Assembly (NCBI GenBank): GCA_013399875.1
Contig: VXAZ01005695.1
Span: forward strand, 1-64,000
Source of the DNA: Gymnorhina tibicen
Lineage: Eukaryota; Chordata; Aves; Passeriformes; Artamidae
DNA length: 64,000 nucleotides
Direction of reading: 5' to 3'
Below are positions 23,601 to 36,590 of this stretch, piece after piece. The first letter of the stretch is position 1. Every line of letters begins with the position of its first letter. Below the pieces are notes generated by a model. The model did no database searches. It had not been told where the DNA came from and saw only the letters and a program-made list of their open reading frames with translations. A program made the translations under genes and the position numbers.

Positions 23601-26600
23601 TTAGGAGTGACCAGTAATAGCTTCTTAGCAGGAGAAGGATTTCACTGGCTTGTGATTACACCATCTCACAGGGGTGGCCATGCAGCCTGCAACCTGAGCT
23701 GGCCCTTCTTGACTTTCAGCGTCTAGAGTGCTGCTATTTCAGACAACTGCGTGTTTGAATGTGTGCCTACATTAACAGCTGCTCATGTGGAAGCCGAACT
23801 GGTTCCTCTTATACAAGGATCCCTCTGCACATAGGTTAGCAAAAGAAATTTTACCAAATGTGAACAGAAGCTCTTTGTAAAACATTAAATATTTCTGGTG
23901 TATTAAGTTATGTTTATCTAAATATCAGAAGGCAGGAATCCAGATGAAGGATCAAGAATATCTCATTTTCCTTTGCCAGAGAAAAAAGAACAGATAACAT
24001 TCTCTTAATGCAAAGCAAGAAGAAAATCACAGTAAATTTGTTTTGATCTGTAGAATATGAATTCCTTAATGAGCCAAATTCCTTAATATGAGGGGTTTTT
24101 CAAATAAATACTCTGGCAGGTAAGTTTTCTAAAAGAAAAGCTGACATAGCCTTGCAGGGTTGTGAAGGTAGTAATGTTTAAAGGCTGTCTGGCTTAATGA
24201 AATGTGCATCCTGAAAACTAGGTAATAGAGTGGATTTTTGCTAGGATGTAAGAATTGAAATGCCATATGTTCATCCTCATATTGTTGTTGTCTCATTGCA
24301 GGCTGAACATCTGGCTTGGTTTGTTTGGATACAGATATTTTCAGACAAAAACGAAGTGTGTGGATATCAATAGGTTTCAGCTGGCAAGACCAGTTTCTGT
24401 AGATGACGTGAAGAATAATGAAGTATCCTATTGAGAGTCATGACAGCTTGTATGTGGACTGCACAATCCTGCCAGATGTTTTCCTTACAGAACTGGTGGT
24501 TTTCCCATTTATAGTACTGATTTGAACCCTTGTGTCAGTCAGTGAACACCAGTGGTGAACATAGAGCTTGAACTGAAGGCTGTTCTCAAAAGTTTTTAAT
24601 TATAACAGAAGTCAAAGCTTTATTCTTTATTTCAAAGTTCAAGGAACTTTTTTTTATTAAATCTGATGTTTACTAGAACTACAGCCTGCAGATGTGCACA
24701 GATAATGAGCATGTGGGTGTCCTTACTCTGTGCACTCCTATGCCAAAAGGATGTTTAGGAATGGCAAACAAGGCCTCCAGTGAGATCAGTTTGAAATAAG
24801 TCTGATTTAAGGAATTCTGGTGTTTGTCATTTGTCATCAGATTGGTATTTAATATACCACCAGTTCTGTTTTTATTTGTTGTGCTGACTTAGTGACATAT
24901 TTCTTGATCCTGGTGATAGAAGGAGAGTAGATAACATTACTTACCTCTCAGAGGTGTGCTTCCCCCACCAAGCACCATTACTTTGATAGTAAGTGAATTC
25001 GTCAGTTTTAAAAATGTCAATTCTCTTTGGTTTTTAGAGTTATGCTGTCTGTTTTGCAAAGTGAGAAACTCATTTGCTAGTGTAGTACAGTTTGTTTAGT
25101 TAAAAACTTGGTCATTTTGCCCCATTTTTCATGTGAAATTCAACACTGGTTAGAGGAACTATTGGCCTTGGCTTAACTTAGTCCTCCAGAAAGCTTCTGG
25201 AGATGAAACAAACACTTGGGAGAATTAAAAGATGGTCTGGCAATAAAGCCAGAAAAGTCTCTATTCACGGCACTTTCAGGCTTTCCAGGACCCTGGGGAT
25301 TTCGTATTGGCCATTCTGAGTCATTCTACCCAAAGGACAATAATTTTGCAGAAACTTTAGGCCATTATGTATGTTCTGAAATTCAAAGGTATATTTTGAA
25401 AACTTGTGTCTTCCTCCAGGAAACAAGCTGTGCTCCAGCAGAGCAATTCAGAATACTTCATATGCATTTTTAAGCCAAGAAAGTAGTCTTAACTGCAAGT
25501 CAGTTTTTAAATCTTTACTAAGGTAAGGATACAAGGCCACAGACGTCACCTCCTGCCAGCACCCAGGCACTTGCTGCTTTAATCCCAGTGTGCTTCCTTG
25601 CCCCTGCCCTGGCACTAGTGCTTGCATGCCTCTGACCCCAAGGGCCTGAAGTGGGAAGCTGTGTCAGGTAGCCCTAACAGAAATTTACTCTCATTCCCAC
25701 TGCATTCTTCCTAATTGTGCCGTTCCTTGTCATTTCATCTTCTGCCCTCCACTCTGTGCCTCTGTTACGCTTCACTTTGGCTTGAGATTTTCCCCGTTTC
25801 ATATGCACTGAGGATTCTGCTCATAAAACACACTTCTTCCCTGTAACTTCTTTCCATTTTTTCATCTTTATTGCTTACAGCACACTATCCCCCATCTTAC
25901 TTGAGCCATTGTCATTTCCAAGGTATCTTTATTTGCCTAGCTTTGTCTAGAGTGAAAACTCTATGGGATGGAAGAGACCATATTTGAAGAGAGGGTTAAC
26001 AGTTGGCTCCACTTCACTAGTTCACTGCTGTCCGTAGTAATAATATTTTTAATTTAGACTTTCCTGTAATAAAGATACAAGAAGCTAACCTTGTTGTGTG
26101 AGCCTTGTTTTCAGTTTTACTTCCCTTCCTTAATGCTGTAGTTAATTCTTTTTGTTACTTTTATTAAATCAAACTGAGTCTGTGGATTACTTCACCTGTC
26201 AACAGAAAATGTCCAAAATGTGACCTGTGAACAAGCTGAACTTGGTTTAGGTCAGAGTGGATGTAAGGAGTCTGTGCACTACTTGTGAGCCTAGATAGTG
26301 GGACTGGATGGAGACCACTCTGCTCCGTGGAACAGGGTGTTTGTTGTAGTCTCTGGACATTTTTAGTGTGCAGCAGCAGCAGCACAGATCAGCATACAGG
26401 GGTGGCCCAGGTTTACCACCATTCTTTTGGTTATGGCTTCATAATAGACAGATGGAGGATGCTGAAATAGCCTCTGGAGTGGACACACAGCACTGCAGAT
26501 GCTCCCCTTCTGCTGCAAGTGGCGTAGGACACAGCCTGTCGAGGCCAAACCAGATGTTAAGAGGTGAGACCACTGTGGTTCCCAGTCACCACCCAGTGTC

Positions 26601-29600
26601 TGTGAGCTGGCAGAACCAGCTGCACATCTACCATGCTTTGTGAACATACCATGGCATTTTTGGCTGTGCCCTGTCACTTCACAGATGAGACAAGGATGTG
26701 CACCCAGTGCCACAGCGGGGAGGAGAGGAAGTGGGAGTCAGTGCTGTGTAGTCTGCTCTCTCTGCATGGCCAGCTTGGAGGCCACAAACCATGTGTGAGA
26801 GCCACTGGTGCACATCACAGATCATATTTTCTTCATAAAAATATTTCATTTAAGTAACTTCCCCTGGTTTTGGTAGGTAGGTATTAGGATCTGAGTTTCA
26901 GTGTGACTTTTTGCTGCATGAAGGAAGAATGCTGAAAGTAATGGATCAAAAAGAGTAAGGAGAAAGATTCAGAGATAGATTAGAAACTTCCTTAGAAACT
27001 GCAGATGTTTCTGAGGAAAACTGGGCAGACACAGACATGCTCCAATGCTCCTGGCAAAAAGAAAAGTGTGGAGGAAATCTTTTCCTTCTTCCAGTTACAG
27101 ATACCTAAGTAATTTTACCAGAGCTCTCAAAGTGAGCAAAATATTCCTAGTTTTGTAACAAGAAATATTAGCAGAATTGGAGTTTTTCCTCTTGACTAAA
27201 ACTAGTAAGATTCTTAATGTGAATTTTATTTGCAACATTATTTAAGATGTTTCTATATACTGGGTCTCAGAAGTTTGTTTCTGAAACGGTAATGCATAGT
27301 AGGAGCAGTGTCTGGTTCTTACTTAACTACCCACAGAGTAAGTTTAGAATGTCAGGTTCTAAATTAAGTATCAGAATATGTGATTTCTCCATCTATTTTT
27401 TACGTGTGAGTATGGGATCAGGAGCTTTTCCAGCTGCTTGACTTTAACCAAAGTCAAGTTCAAACAGGGCCATTCAGTTCTTTAATCTCTGAGGGGTTTT
27501 TTGTTGATACTTTGTCACTTGACTCTCAGTACCTACCTCTCTTTCAGTACATCGGAAAGATTGCTGCAGATACTTCATTTTAATCTGCCAGCAATAGGCT
27601 GGGATTTGTCCCATGTCATAAAGTGTGTAAGCATAAATGAGGTGCAGTTAGAAAAGGAGAGAAGGCAGTTTGCAGCTTGAACCGCTGTGTGCATTAAGGC
27701 CTCTGCAAGTCCTGTCTGATTATTAAGGGAGCTGTATCAGGTTGAGCAACTCCCTTTTGTTTACCTATAAAAGGAAATCAACTTTTTATGGATGGAGACT
27801 CTTGATGGAATGGAAAAGAATTCCTTATTCCTGCTCCAGAGTCAGATTCCAGATGGTCTGGTTATAGTATTGTCACATAATCAGCACTTCCTTTCACACT
27901 TGTCTTGGTTAATGTCTGACAAAAGGTCTTTGAAATTTCAGGGTCAGTTCCATTTAATTTTCTTAGTTTTCTGAAAATGGTTCATCTTTAAAACAAGTAA
28001 GTTAGTATTTAAATTCTTAATTTGCTTAAAACAGGTTTGGGTTTTTATAAGTATTCCAGTGCATACAGATAGGTCCAGCTCTGAGGAGCAGGCTTATATA
28101 ACATAGAGCAGTAGCATAGAAAGAGTCTTCAAGAAGCTGAAATAACAGTATCACTGCTTGTTTCTTACAGTCTCCTGGCTGCCAAGATCCTCATGGAAGG
28201 GAAAAGTTCTGGCTTCTCTGAACTTTTCAGCTACATTGGGATAAACCTCCATAAACTTCATTTGAAATCTCAGACACATATTAGATTTCCTTTTTATTGG
28301 AAATCTCGTGACATAAAGCTGTTGTGTCTGTTTCAGTTTTGTTAAAAACGCTATCAGGACAATTTCCCTCATGTTGTTCTAGTGTTCCTCTTCCTGGCTA
28401 ACACACTGGTGAGGTATGACAGCTTAAACAGAAGTTGACTTGTGTTTTTTGAATGGTGGAAAACTTTTTTTTTTTTAGAATTAATGCTTACTTTACTTGT
28501 ACCTTTTGTTCCTTCTGATTCCTCTTGTCCCTTAAGAGTTCGTTGGAAATATGCATTCCACAGTTAGTCAGCATGACCTGCTGGACCAAGCAGAAGGCAG
28601 ATTTGGGAGTTATAAATCCAAGGACTTACTTGCTGTGTGGCCTTAAAAAACTTACTTAACCTCTGCTTCCCTGCCAGTAAAATCAGAATAACTTACAATA
28701 TTTGAGCAATGTTGTCATTAACATGCATAAAAAGTCTTTAAAATTAATACTGGTACTGATAGCCTGTAGGGTTTTTTACTCAATGTAATTATATTCACTT
28801 TACCCAATATATTAATGACAAAGGAATATAAATTCCTTGATATGTCAATTAATAATCTCATTGTTAACCATTATTTCTTTAGCACTCTTAGGCACGCATG
28901 AATTGCAGACAAAAGCTCTGATCTTACATCATCACTCTCTGGCTGAGACTTCTGCACCAGTGTGTGAAGTCCCATTGATTTCAGTGGCTGTGGGCAAAAG
29001 TAATTGGTGTCCAAAGATTTAGAAACAGAATCATGGCCAAGGATGGAAGACCTGCCTGTTTTCAGCTAGACATAATGGAAATGAAACAAGATTGAAACAG
29101 GGAAGACGAGCCGGGTGTTTGCCATTTCTTACAGTTTCTAAGAAATTCATTCCCTGTGTCACTGCCTCTGGCTGAGGTTCAGTGTAAGCAGAGTAGGAAG
29201 GATTGTGAACAAGACACTTCCCTTTCTTCTTTCTGGTGGATATATAGGGGGTCTCACATTTCCCTGTTGAGCAGGGGATCAGTTTTCATTCTGGAAACAA
29301 GTTTGGCAGCAAGAGGATGTATGAGCTATGGAATCAGAGCTTTGGAAGGTCTTCAGTGACATTTCTCCATTCTTAGCACATCATTTAATGACAGCACTTG
29401 ATAGCCAGATCCTAAATCTAGCATCCAGTGTCAGAAGTCAGGCCAGACACTGCATGTTTGAATGCAAGGAGCTGGGGAGTGCTCTCCAGCCATGTCTCGG
29501 ACTAGCTGTGGAGCTAATTTGCTCAGATTGCTCCAGTCCCACAGGGTGAAGTTGAGTTTGTAAAAAGGGGCTGCTTTATTTCCTGTAGCATTTCCAAGTC

Positions 29601-31820
29601 TCATCCATTCTGCTCACTTGGTTTCCAGTCCAGGCAGTCACACAGGATCGTATCTTAAAGGTCTAACTCAGTTCTCCTACAGCCCTTGGCAGCACCTGGT
29701 CCTGTGCAATAGAGGTCAGGGCCAAAACTCCTCCCAGGGTTAGAGGAAACAAGCAGTCTGTTCTCAGAGCTGGATCCCAACTTGCCTTCTGGTATCCAGA
29801 AGGAAGAAGTTTGGAAAATTTCAAGGGAAAAAGAAAAGTAAATGCAATCAAGAATCCACTGAGAGACAGGAGGGAGGAAGAGTAAAGGGAACTCAAGGTA
29901 CTGACAGCAGGCTTGTGAGCCTTTATTTTGACTGTGAAACCCGTTGTTTTCACCACCTCTGTGCACAGTCTTGGACTGTGGGAACAAAACACCAGTGTTC
30001 AAGGTGCTGCATTGTGAAAATCTGCCTTGAAGTGTCACCCTAACTTTGGTGAGGCTCTTGGTGCAACATAGCTAACATCAGACACTTGTCTGGTATGAAC
30101 ACAGCAAGACTAAAAAATATTCTTGGTGCTGCAAGACGTATGAGTTAAGCAGTCTTAGACCTTCTGCATAAGCTGTGTTTCTATTTTCTGTTGTGTTGTA
30201 CTTGAGAAAATGTCCTTTACCATATATTTTATTGCACTAGGCTGAAGCAAGATCAAGTGTGAACCTCTCTCCTTAGATATTCATGCCGAAGCTTGTGTTG
30301 GCCACATTGACCATTAAGAGATCTGTTGCTTTCAGTGATTGTTAAATTTAAAAAGAATAGCAATTCTGATTCTCCCTCTGCAATCTAAGGTCTATCTTCC
30401 TTTGGAGCAGCTGAATCCTTTGCATTCTCTTACTTGGCTGCTTGCTCATCTCCCATGAGGATAAACACAGAGTTTAAGGGAATTTCCCATGTGGAAACTC
30501 CCTGTTCTTTATAAGAACACTGGGTGCAGCATTAACTGTGTGCAACAGCCACTTCACTTTATTTTTGGTCTAGCTTCATTTTCATTAGCTTCATTGTCTT
30601 TCTTGAGGAGGGGAAAAAAGGCGAGAAAAGGATTTACTGACCCATTATTAGTTGTCCAGATTCCAATCTGACTTTCTGCACTGTAAATCCAGAGGAACTC
30701 CACTGAAGCAATGGTATTGCTCCAGCTTTCCACTGTGGAATTGCCCATCTTATTGTCTTGAAGCTCATTGTACATAGAGATATCCAGTAGAGATTGACAA
30801 AGTTGTCTAAAAAACAATAATGTCTCTTTCCAGCTGTGTGAATTGCAGGCAAATTTCCAACCATTCAAAGCCCAGAAAAAAATGTTTGGGTATGGGCAGC
30901 TCATCCATTCAGAGATACTGGTATGTCTCAGCAGGGCAGCTAACTTAGGACAAGCAGCAATGCAGTGGACTTTGTCTTAGCAGTTCAGTGATATGTAAAT
31001 ATCTGATTATAGTTTATGATAGAAACACAAAAGGGTGGGAATATTGATTGACAGTTACTCCAGGAACGGGGGAAGAGATGGGTAAGCCAAGTGACATTGC
31101 TTGAATGCTGCAACTGACAGACTCTAAGCATCATTAAAACCCTGTGCAAAGTGTAGATTCCTCTTCTAAAGACAAGATGAACTGTTTTATATTGGCAAAT
31201 ACTCTTCAAGGAGTTGTTACAATTTGTAAACAAACAAATATCTTAGCTACTACAAAGCACCAGGCTGGGCAGATTTTAGTCTCTATGTCCCCAGGTCACT
31301 CTGCTGTACTCTCCAGGTGAAGACACACTCCTTTTATTCTGCCACAGCTGGGTTGTTGTTTTGTTGAGTTTTTTTAATGAACCAGCTCTAAGATGAGATG
31401 CTGGCCTGCTTTTGTGAGTGTAGATGACAGAGTCAATCACTGTGCAGAAAACTGAGGCTTTCTGAAAACTCTTTCAGTTTAGGTCCAGCCAGCTTTCTGT
31501 GACATCAAAATAAGCTTAAGGCTTGGAAGAGGTAGTTTTACAGCCAAGTTATCTTAATCCTTTCCTAAGGAATATTAAGATAAATAGCTATAATAAGTAC
31601 AATGTGTGAGCTTCTTGTTCTCTCAGTCCTTGCAGATGCAGCAATGCTTGTATTGGTAAAGATTGCTTGTAAAACCAAGAGGTGCAATTATTAATGCATG
31701 GAACTTGGTTACTCAGAATTAAGTAGCAAATCTAGCTAAATTAAATATTGATTAAGATGCTTAGTCTCTACCTGCACCGTCTTTAGCTTTAAACTCTGAA
31801 TGCATTTTCTTTTTATTGGG

Positions 31821-31852
31821 AATAATAATAATAATAATTATAATTAATAATA
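31821..31852. repeat. (AAT)n microsatellite, imperfect
   Basis: Six AAT units are followed by degenerate TTA/AAT units; direct observation. Confidence 0.9.
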
Positions 31853-32652
31853 GATAACTTGGAGTTTTAATAATGAGGTGCTTTGAAGACCAAGTCCTGA
31901 AAGCAGGAAAGTTATTCTGAATAGCATATTGGAAAGCAAATGAAGGTAAAGCCAGCTCTCCGTAGGGAAGAGAGAGTTGGTTAGACATCTCAGCCAAGTA
32001 GAAAACAGAAAGATGAAATGAATGAGACTAGAATTGTCTTTCTATGGAGCGAATTACTTACACCAAATAAAAGGCTATGCAATTCAGGCAAGGAAAACTA
32101 TTCTTTCAATGGGGATAATGAGGTATAATTCTTTTAAAAATAAAATTAGGATTCAGTTCTGTAGTTCACTCACTGCATTGAAATGGCACCCTGCCTCATG
32201 AGTTTTCAGTGGCTTTGTCTTTACTTTCCATGTTTATTCATCATTTATATTATACTGAAGGCCTTTTTGTGAGAAAGCAATATGATCTTGCCATGATTGC
32301 TTCCTGGGTATTAAAAATGGAAATAATAAATTCTATGTTGGTTTTTTTTAAATTTATGTACCTGGTATCTTTTTTCCCTGTGCTAACAATGAAGGAAAGA
32401 GCCTAGCACAGCACAGCCTTTGCAAGTCATAGGCAGCGTAGTTCTAAAAAGGCTGATGTGCATAAGATTACCCTTGTGAAAGATTTCCAGAGTCCTTGCA
32501 GGTACTGGATCCTTGAGAGGAACTGGCATTTATCAGAAAGACTATTGATGACTTGAAGGGCAATAGATTCAGCCCACTGGCTATGAGTGGTGTCAGAAAC
32601 CACACCAAGGCACCCCAATTCGTTGTGTCATTTGTTTGAAATGGCACCCCTC

Positions 32653-32669
32653 TTTTTTTTTTTTTTTTT
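32653..32669. repeat. Homopolymer run of 17 T
   Basis: Direct observation, preceded by 'cacccctc'. No retrocopy body is evident beside it. Confidence 0.9.
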
Positions 32670-35509
32670 GGACCATCATAGTTACTTTGGGAACAAAGAT
32701 GTCACGGGTGGGCATGAAGCTTTATAATGTTCATAACTGTGTTATGTTCAAGTAAAACAGGGCAAGTAGAAGAAGAGTGTAAACATGGCTGTGAACAGAA
32801 TGGACTAAACCAGTGCAAGCCTGGTAGTTGGTGCTGAGAAAGGATGCACAAAAGAAAACAGTGAAAAAAAGAAAAAGAAAGTACAGTATGGAAAATCAGG
32901 GACCAATTCTACCAAACTAATTAGGAAAATTTGAAGTAAGTAGATTCTGTCTTGATGGAGTTACTCAGGTAAATACGTGTTTACCTGAAAGCTGTATCTG
33001 GCCTTAAGCACTGACTTCGTGCTTCTCCACACACTTCTAGTTCTTGCCCTGAAATAACCTCTTTCTGTCAGTATAACATGAATCACCATTTTGCCAAGAG
33101 TACCCGTGTTCTTTATCATGTCTAACCTTGTGTTCTGCAACTCAGAGCCAGACCAGTTTGTGTTAGGCATGGCACAAGCATCCTGTTCCTCCGCAGCATG
33201 CAAACCCTGTTCAGACATTCCCCAAGTATTAATCACCACAGTACCCTTAAGCTGAGACTGCTGATGGCAAAGCTTGGTAACAATAATGGGGGTTTTATAT
33301 CTACAAGGCTACTTCAAGAAATAATTGACTTCTGGGGAGATATCACCTGACATTACAAGACTTTGAGCCACAGTCTGAAGAAGTCAGCAAAACATTTTCT
33401 GTAGACAGCAGTGCTCCTGAGCAGAGTTGTTTTTCATGCTAAACAGAATGAAAAACACAGATCATTTGAGCTGACCCTAGTATTCCTCATTCTCTGATCA
33501 AGCTTGAGCATACATCATTATGCCAGATGGAGGAAAATTGTCATTTTCCTCCCCAAAAGTTACTTCATTCTGTTTTGTGTCTATGGCATTAATTTGCAAT
33601 CAACTTTGGGATTTCTTCTAAAGCATACTATTACTTTTTAATTTATATTTTTAAAATATCACCAAAATATTTGCATTAGTGTTAAACAGTAACCATCACT
33701 CATACTGTCCAGCCATCAGATACATGGCTTGCTGGGAGGATAGTCCTCACAGAGTAAGAACATCTAAGTCATTGCTCTCCTGGGTCTGTGTCCCAATATA
33801 TGCTGAGAACTCAATGACAAAAGCAAGAAACAATTTTCCACCCTGAGATACAGCCATTTGAACTTACAGCAATGCCAAATTTTACAAAGCTTTCATTCTA
33901 CATCGGCTCTTATGACTAGCCACATCCCCATCATCTCTGAGTGCATTCCAGTACTGCCTTAAGCACTGTGCCCAGCATGTGTCCAGTGGGGTTTGTTCTC
34001 TCACTGTTGCCCTGTGTTTGTGCTTTCCAATTGAACTTTTCAACAAGAAAGCATCAGTCTGTCTAGGCTCTGGTTCCTGCTATTTTTGGTCAAGCTTCCC
34101 TTCCTCAGATAACACCCATCTCCATCCAGATATCCAAAGCAACTTAGCAGGCTAATGAATAGCTTCAGCTGTTGCAGTGCTTTGGGAAGACAGAGACTTT
34201 TTTCTCAGAATAACTTTTTTGTGAACTTGTGTGTTATTTCCTCTTCCTGCTTTCTAAGACCTTGAATAGTTTCTTAATTTTGGTTGTTGGAAAGCTGTCA
34301 CTAAGCTCTTCTCATTGTCTAAGCAGACGCAAACCAGAAATTTCAGGGACATGACCATCTCCCAGCCGGTGCCTGCTGTAAGCACACGATTCTGGGATGG
34401 CTCCTCCGATGGTGAGACCCGGTCCTGGCAGGCAGTGACAATGCTCAAACTGCACCCACCCCACTGTGTGACCCATTCAGCAAGTGAGCTTTTTTATGTG
34501 TGTCTGTTGTGATATGCAGGGCTTTCCACCATCCAAACCTGCCAGAAGTGACTGCAGCTGGTCCACAAAAACCTCTTCTTCAGAAGCAGATGTTTTATCT
34601 GTGGAAGACAACTAACGTCTCCAAAAGCCCTGTCTGCCTTTTTGGTGCAGTAAAGGATCCTGAGCTTTCTTAATAAGTTTTCTTCAATTTCTTTGCAAAA
34701 AAACCTTCCCTTCTCAAATGCAATCTTTCCATTGCCCCTGCTGTCCCATTTAGTGCTGGTTGTGAAGTAAATTCGGCATCTGTTCAAATGGATTTCAAAG
34801 TTTCTCAGCACTGTAAGTGAAACTAATTTTTCGCTGTTGCAAGGATGGTCTTATGTGAGAAGGGGAGGGACAGAGGGAAAGATTGGGGTGGTCCTGAAGT
34901 CAAATGTACCTCTGCCATTGCCAGTGCCATGGGAAGGCAGTGACTGCTGCAGCTGGAAGGGCTGTCTTCATGAACAGGTAGTACAGAGAGGAACAACAGG
35001 AAAATGGAGAGAAACCTGAATAACTACATAATCCATTACTGTAGGTGGAAGATTTGTGGAAAAATAGAACATTAATAGTATTGGTCACTGTAGTTGCAGT
35101 GAGTGAGATTCATCAGGAAAAATCACTCAGTTGTTCCTACTGCATCTTTCATCCACAGGATTTCAAAGCATCTACCCGAAAAAAACACCAAAACAAAAAC
35201 AAACCAAAAAGCAACACACTAGCATACCCACATGCACATTCCCCAATATTTAAAAGGGTTTGAGCCCCGTATTAACGCTTCCCACTTAGTATAAATATAA
35301 ATAAAATTGTATGAACAAGTCAGTTGATTTCCAAAGCCAAGCACTCAGAAAATGTAACAAATATATTTTAATACAAATTTATTGTTGTTTTCTTTTCACA
35401 CAGGGGCTGCAGCTCTCAAAACATCTTACAGACACCCAAAAATCTTCGCTATGTCTCTGTAAGGTCAGATATAGAGTGTGTAAGTGACAAAAAAGCGGAC
35501 AGAAAATTG

Positions 35510-35870
35510 ACTGGACTGCCTGACTCAAAAGGTTGGGATCAGCAGTAATAAATCCAACTGGTGGTATTCCTCTGGGACTGGTACTGGGGCCAACAGTTTT
35601 TAATGTGTGTATTAACAGCTGGAACCTGTGGATAATACCAAATTGCAGGGATGTGGTTAATATTCTGGAGGGCAAGGCTGCTATTTACAGGGACCCTGAC
35701 AGTGGGAGGAATGGACTGACAAGAGCCCCTTGACAATCAGCAAAGGCAAATGCCAAGTCCTGTTCACGGGATGGAATAACTTTGTGCAACATCTCAGTCT
35801 GGCCAGTTGTCTAGGAAGCAGCTTTATAGAAAGGGGCCTGGGTGTCCTTGTGTGCCTCAAGCAGGATGTG
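35510..35870 (+). mobile_element. CR1 LINE fragment, left part (interrupted by a SINE)
   Basis: In CR1 order: 'tggtattcctctgggactgg' near 35562 (the consensus GGTGTTCCTCAGGGATC-GT area), 'gtactggggccaacagtttt' near 35581, a decayed cis-acting stretch, then 'aaggcaaatgccaagtcctg' near 35743 and 'aggggcctgggtgtccttgt' near 35832. It stops abruptly at the tRNA-like SINE head at 35871, and CR1 sequence resumes after 36008. Confidence 0.85.
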
Positions 35871-36008
35871 AGATTAGCTCAATTGGTCAGAGCATGGTGC
35901 TAATAACATCAAGGTTGTGGGTTCAATCCCTGTATGGGCCATTCATTTAAGAGCTGGACTTGATGATCCTTCTGGGTCCCTTCCAACTCAGAATATTCTG
36001 TGATCTGT
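35871..36008 (+). mobile_element. tRNA-Ile-derived SINE with CR1-like tail (TguSINE1 type), nested in a CR1
   Basis: The head folds like tRNA-Ile: an A-box-like TAGCTCAATTGG lies at 35875-35886, an anticodon loop CTAATAA with anticodon AAT lies around 35900-35906, and a B box GGTTCAATCCC at 35920-35930 is followed by TGTATGGGCCA, matching the tRNA 3' end. It continues directly into a CR1-type tail ('gacttgatgatccttctggg', 'ccttccaactcagaa') ending 'ttctgtgatctgt'. From memory, this tRNA-Ile plus CR1-tail fusion is the passerine SINE TguSINE1. The acceptor-stem 5' half is missing or altered, so it is not a functional tRNA gene. No clear target-site duplication is seen, as is usual for CR1-mobilised elements. 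Confidence 0.88.
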
Positions 36009-36590
36009 AGTATGCTGGCAAAGACCAACCATACGCTGGGCTGCGTTAGCAGGAATATAACCAGCAGGTCAAGAGTAGTCATTCCTCTCTGGTATTCCAC
36101 ACTTGTGAATTCCACAGCTGGGGTACTGTGTCTGCTCTGGAGTTCTCCAGTTCAAGAAGTTCACTGACAAATTGGAGCAAGACCAGAAGAGAGTCACCAG
36201 GACAGTGAGGGGGCAGGAGCACATGGTGTTTGAAGAGAAGTCAGAGCTGGTTTTGTCCAGTCCCATGAAGAGAAGGCCAAGGGAGATGGGTTTGCTCTCC
36301 CCAGCTCAGTAAGGTGAGTCAGACTCTTCTGTGTGGTGCACACGGATAGAATAAAAGGCAATGGGCACTGACTGCAGCGCAGGAAATTCATTCAGATGTT
36401 AGGGAGATCATTTTCACAGTGAAGGGAGTTCCTTCCAGAACAGACTGCCCAGAGAAGCTGTGTCATTTCCAGACATTCAAAACTTGACTTACAAGGTATT
36501 GGGCAATCTGATCTTGCTGGACTAGTGTTTAATGGGAGGAGGGACAAGCTGACTTCTAAGGTCTCTTCCAAATGACCCCAATTCTAAAGG
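36009..36590 (+). mobile_element. CR1 LINE fragment, right part (continuation after the SINE)
   Basis: CR1 resumes with 'gctgggctgcgttagcagga' and 'ataaccagcaggtcaag' near 36033-36074, the position expected after the left part. It continues with 'gagttctccagttcaagaag' near 36140, 'gcaatgggcactgactgcag' near 36359, 'gactgcccagagaagctgtg' near 36443 and 'ggtctcttccaaatgacccc' near 36560. The terminal repeats are eroded. Left and right parts together form one older CR1 copy of about 1 kb. Confidence 0.85.

Larger units (their letters stand above)
20640..35500. other. Intergenic spacer downstream of ANKRD46: no gene recognised
   Basis: I read both strands of this roughly 15-kb stretch through its open frames (all 127 codons or shorter) and found no domain, no exon chain with consistent splice sites, no tRNA and no well-preserved transposon. 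Several multi-frame open blocks (about 26.16-26.86 kb and 29.65-30.04 kb) are locally GC-richer and give unrelated translations in different frames. Simple repeats at 31821-31852 and 32653-32669 are listed separately. Confidence 0.6.

Noticed and set aside
26164..26857. Group of 61-116-codon frames
   Set aside because: A locally GC-richer block with a short CAG run ('cagcagcagcagcac' near 26370). The frames conflict and no domain is seen.
29655..30038. 127- and 109-codon minus-strand frames
   Set aside because: Two different frames are open over the same bases with no domain, so it is treated as compositional.
35871..35941. A tRNA-Ile(AAT) gene
   Set aside because: The anticodon loop and B box are good, but the acceptor-stem 5' half does not match, the sequence runs straight into a CR1-type tail, and it sits inside a CR1. 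It is a tRNA-derived SINE head, not a tRNA gene.
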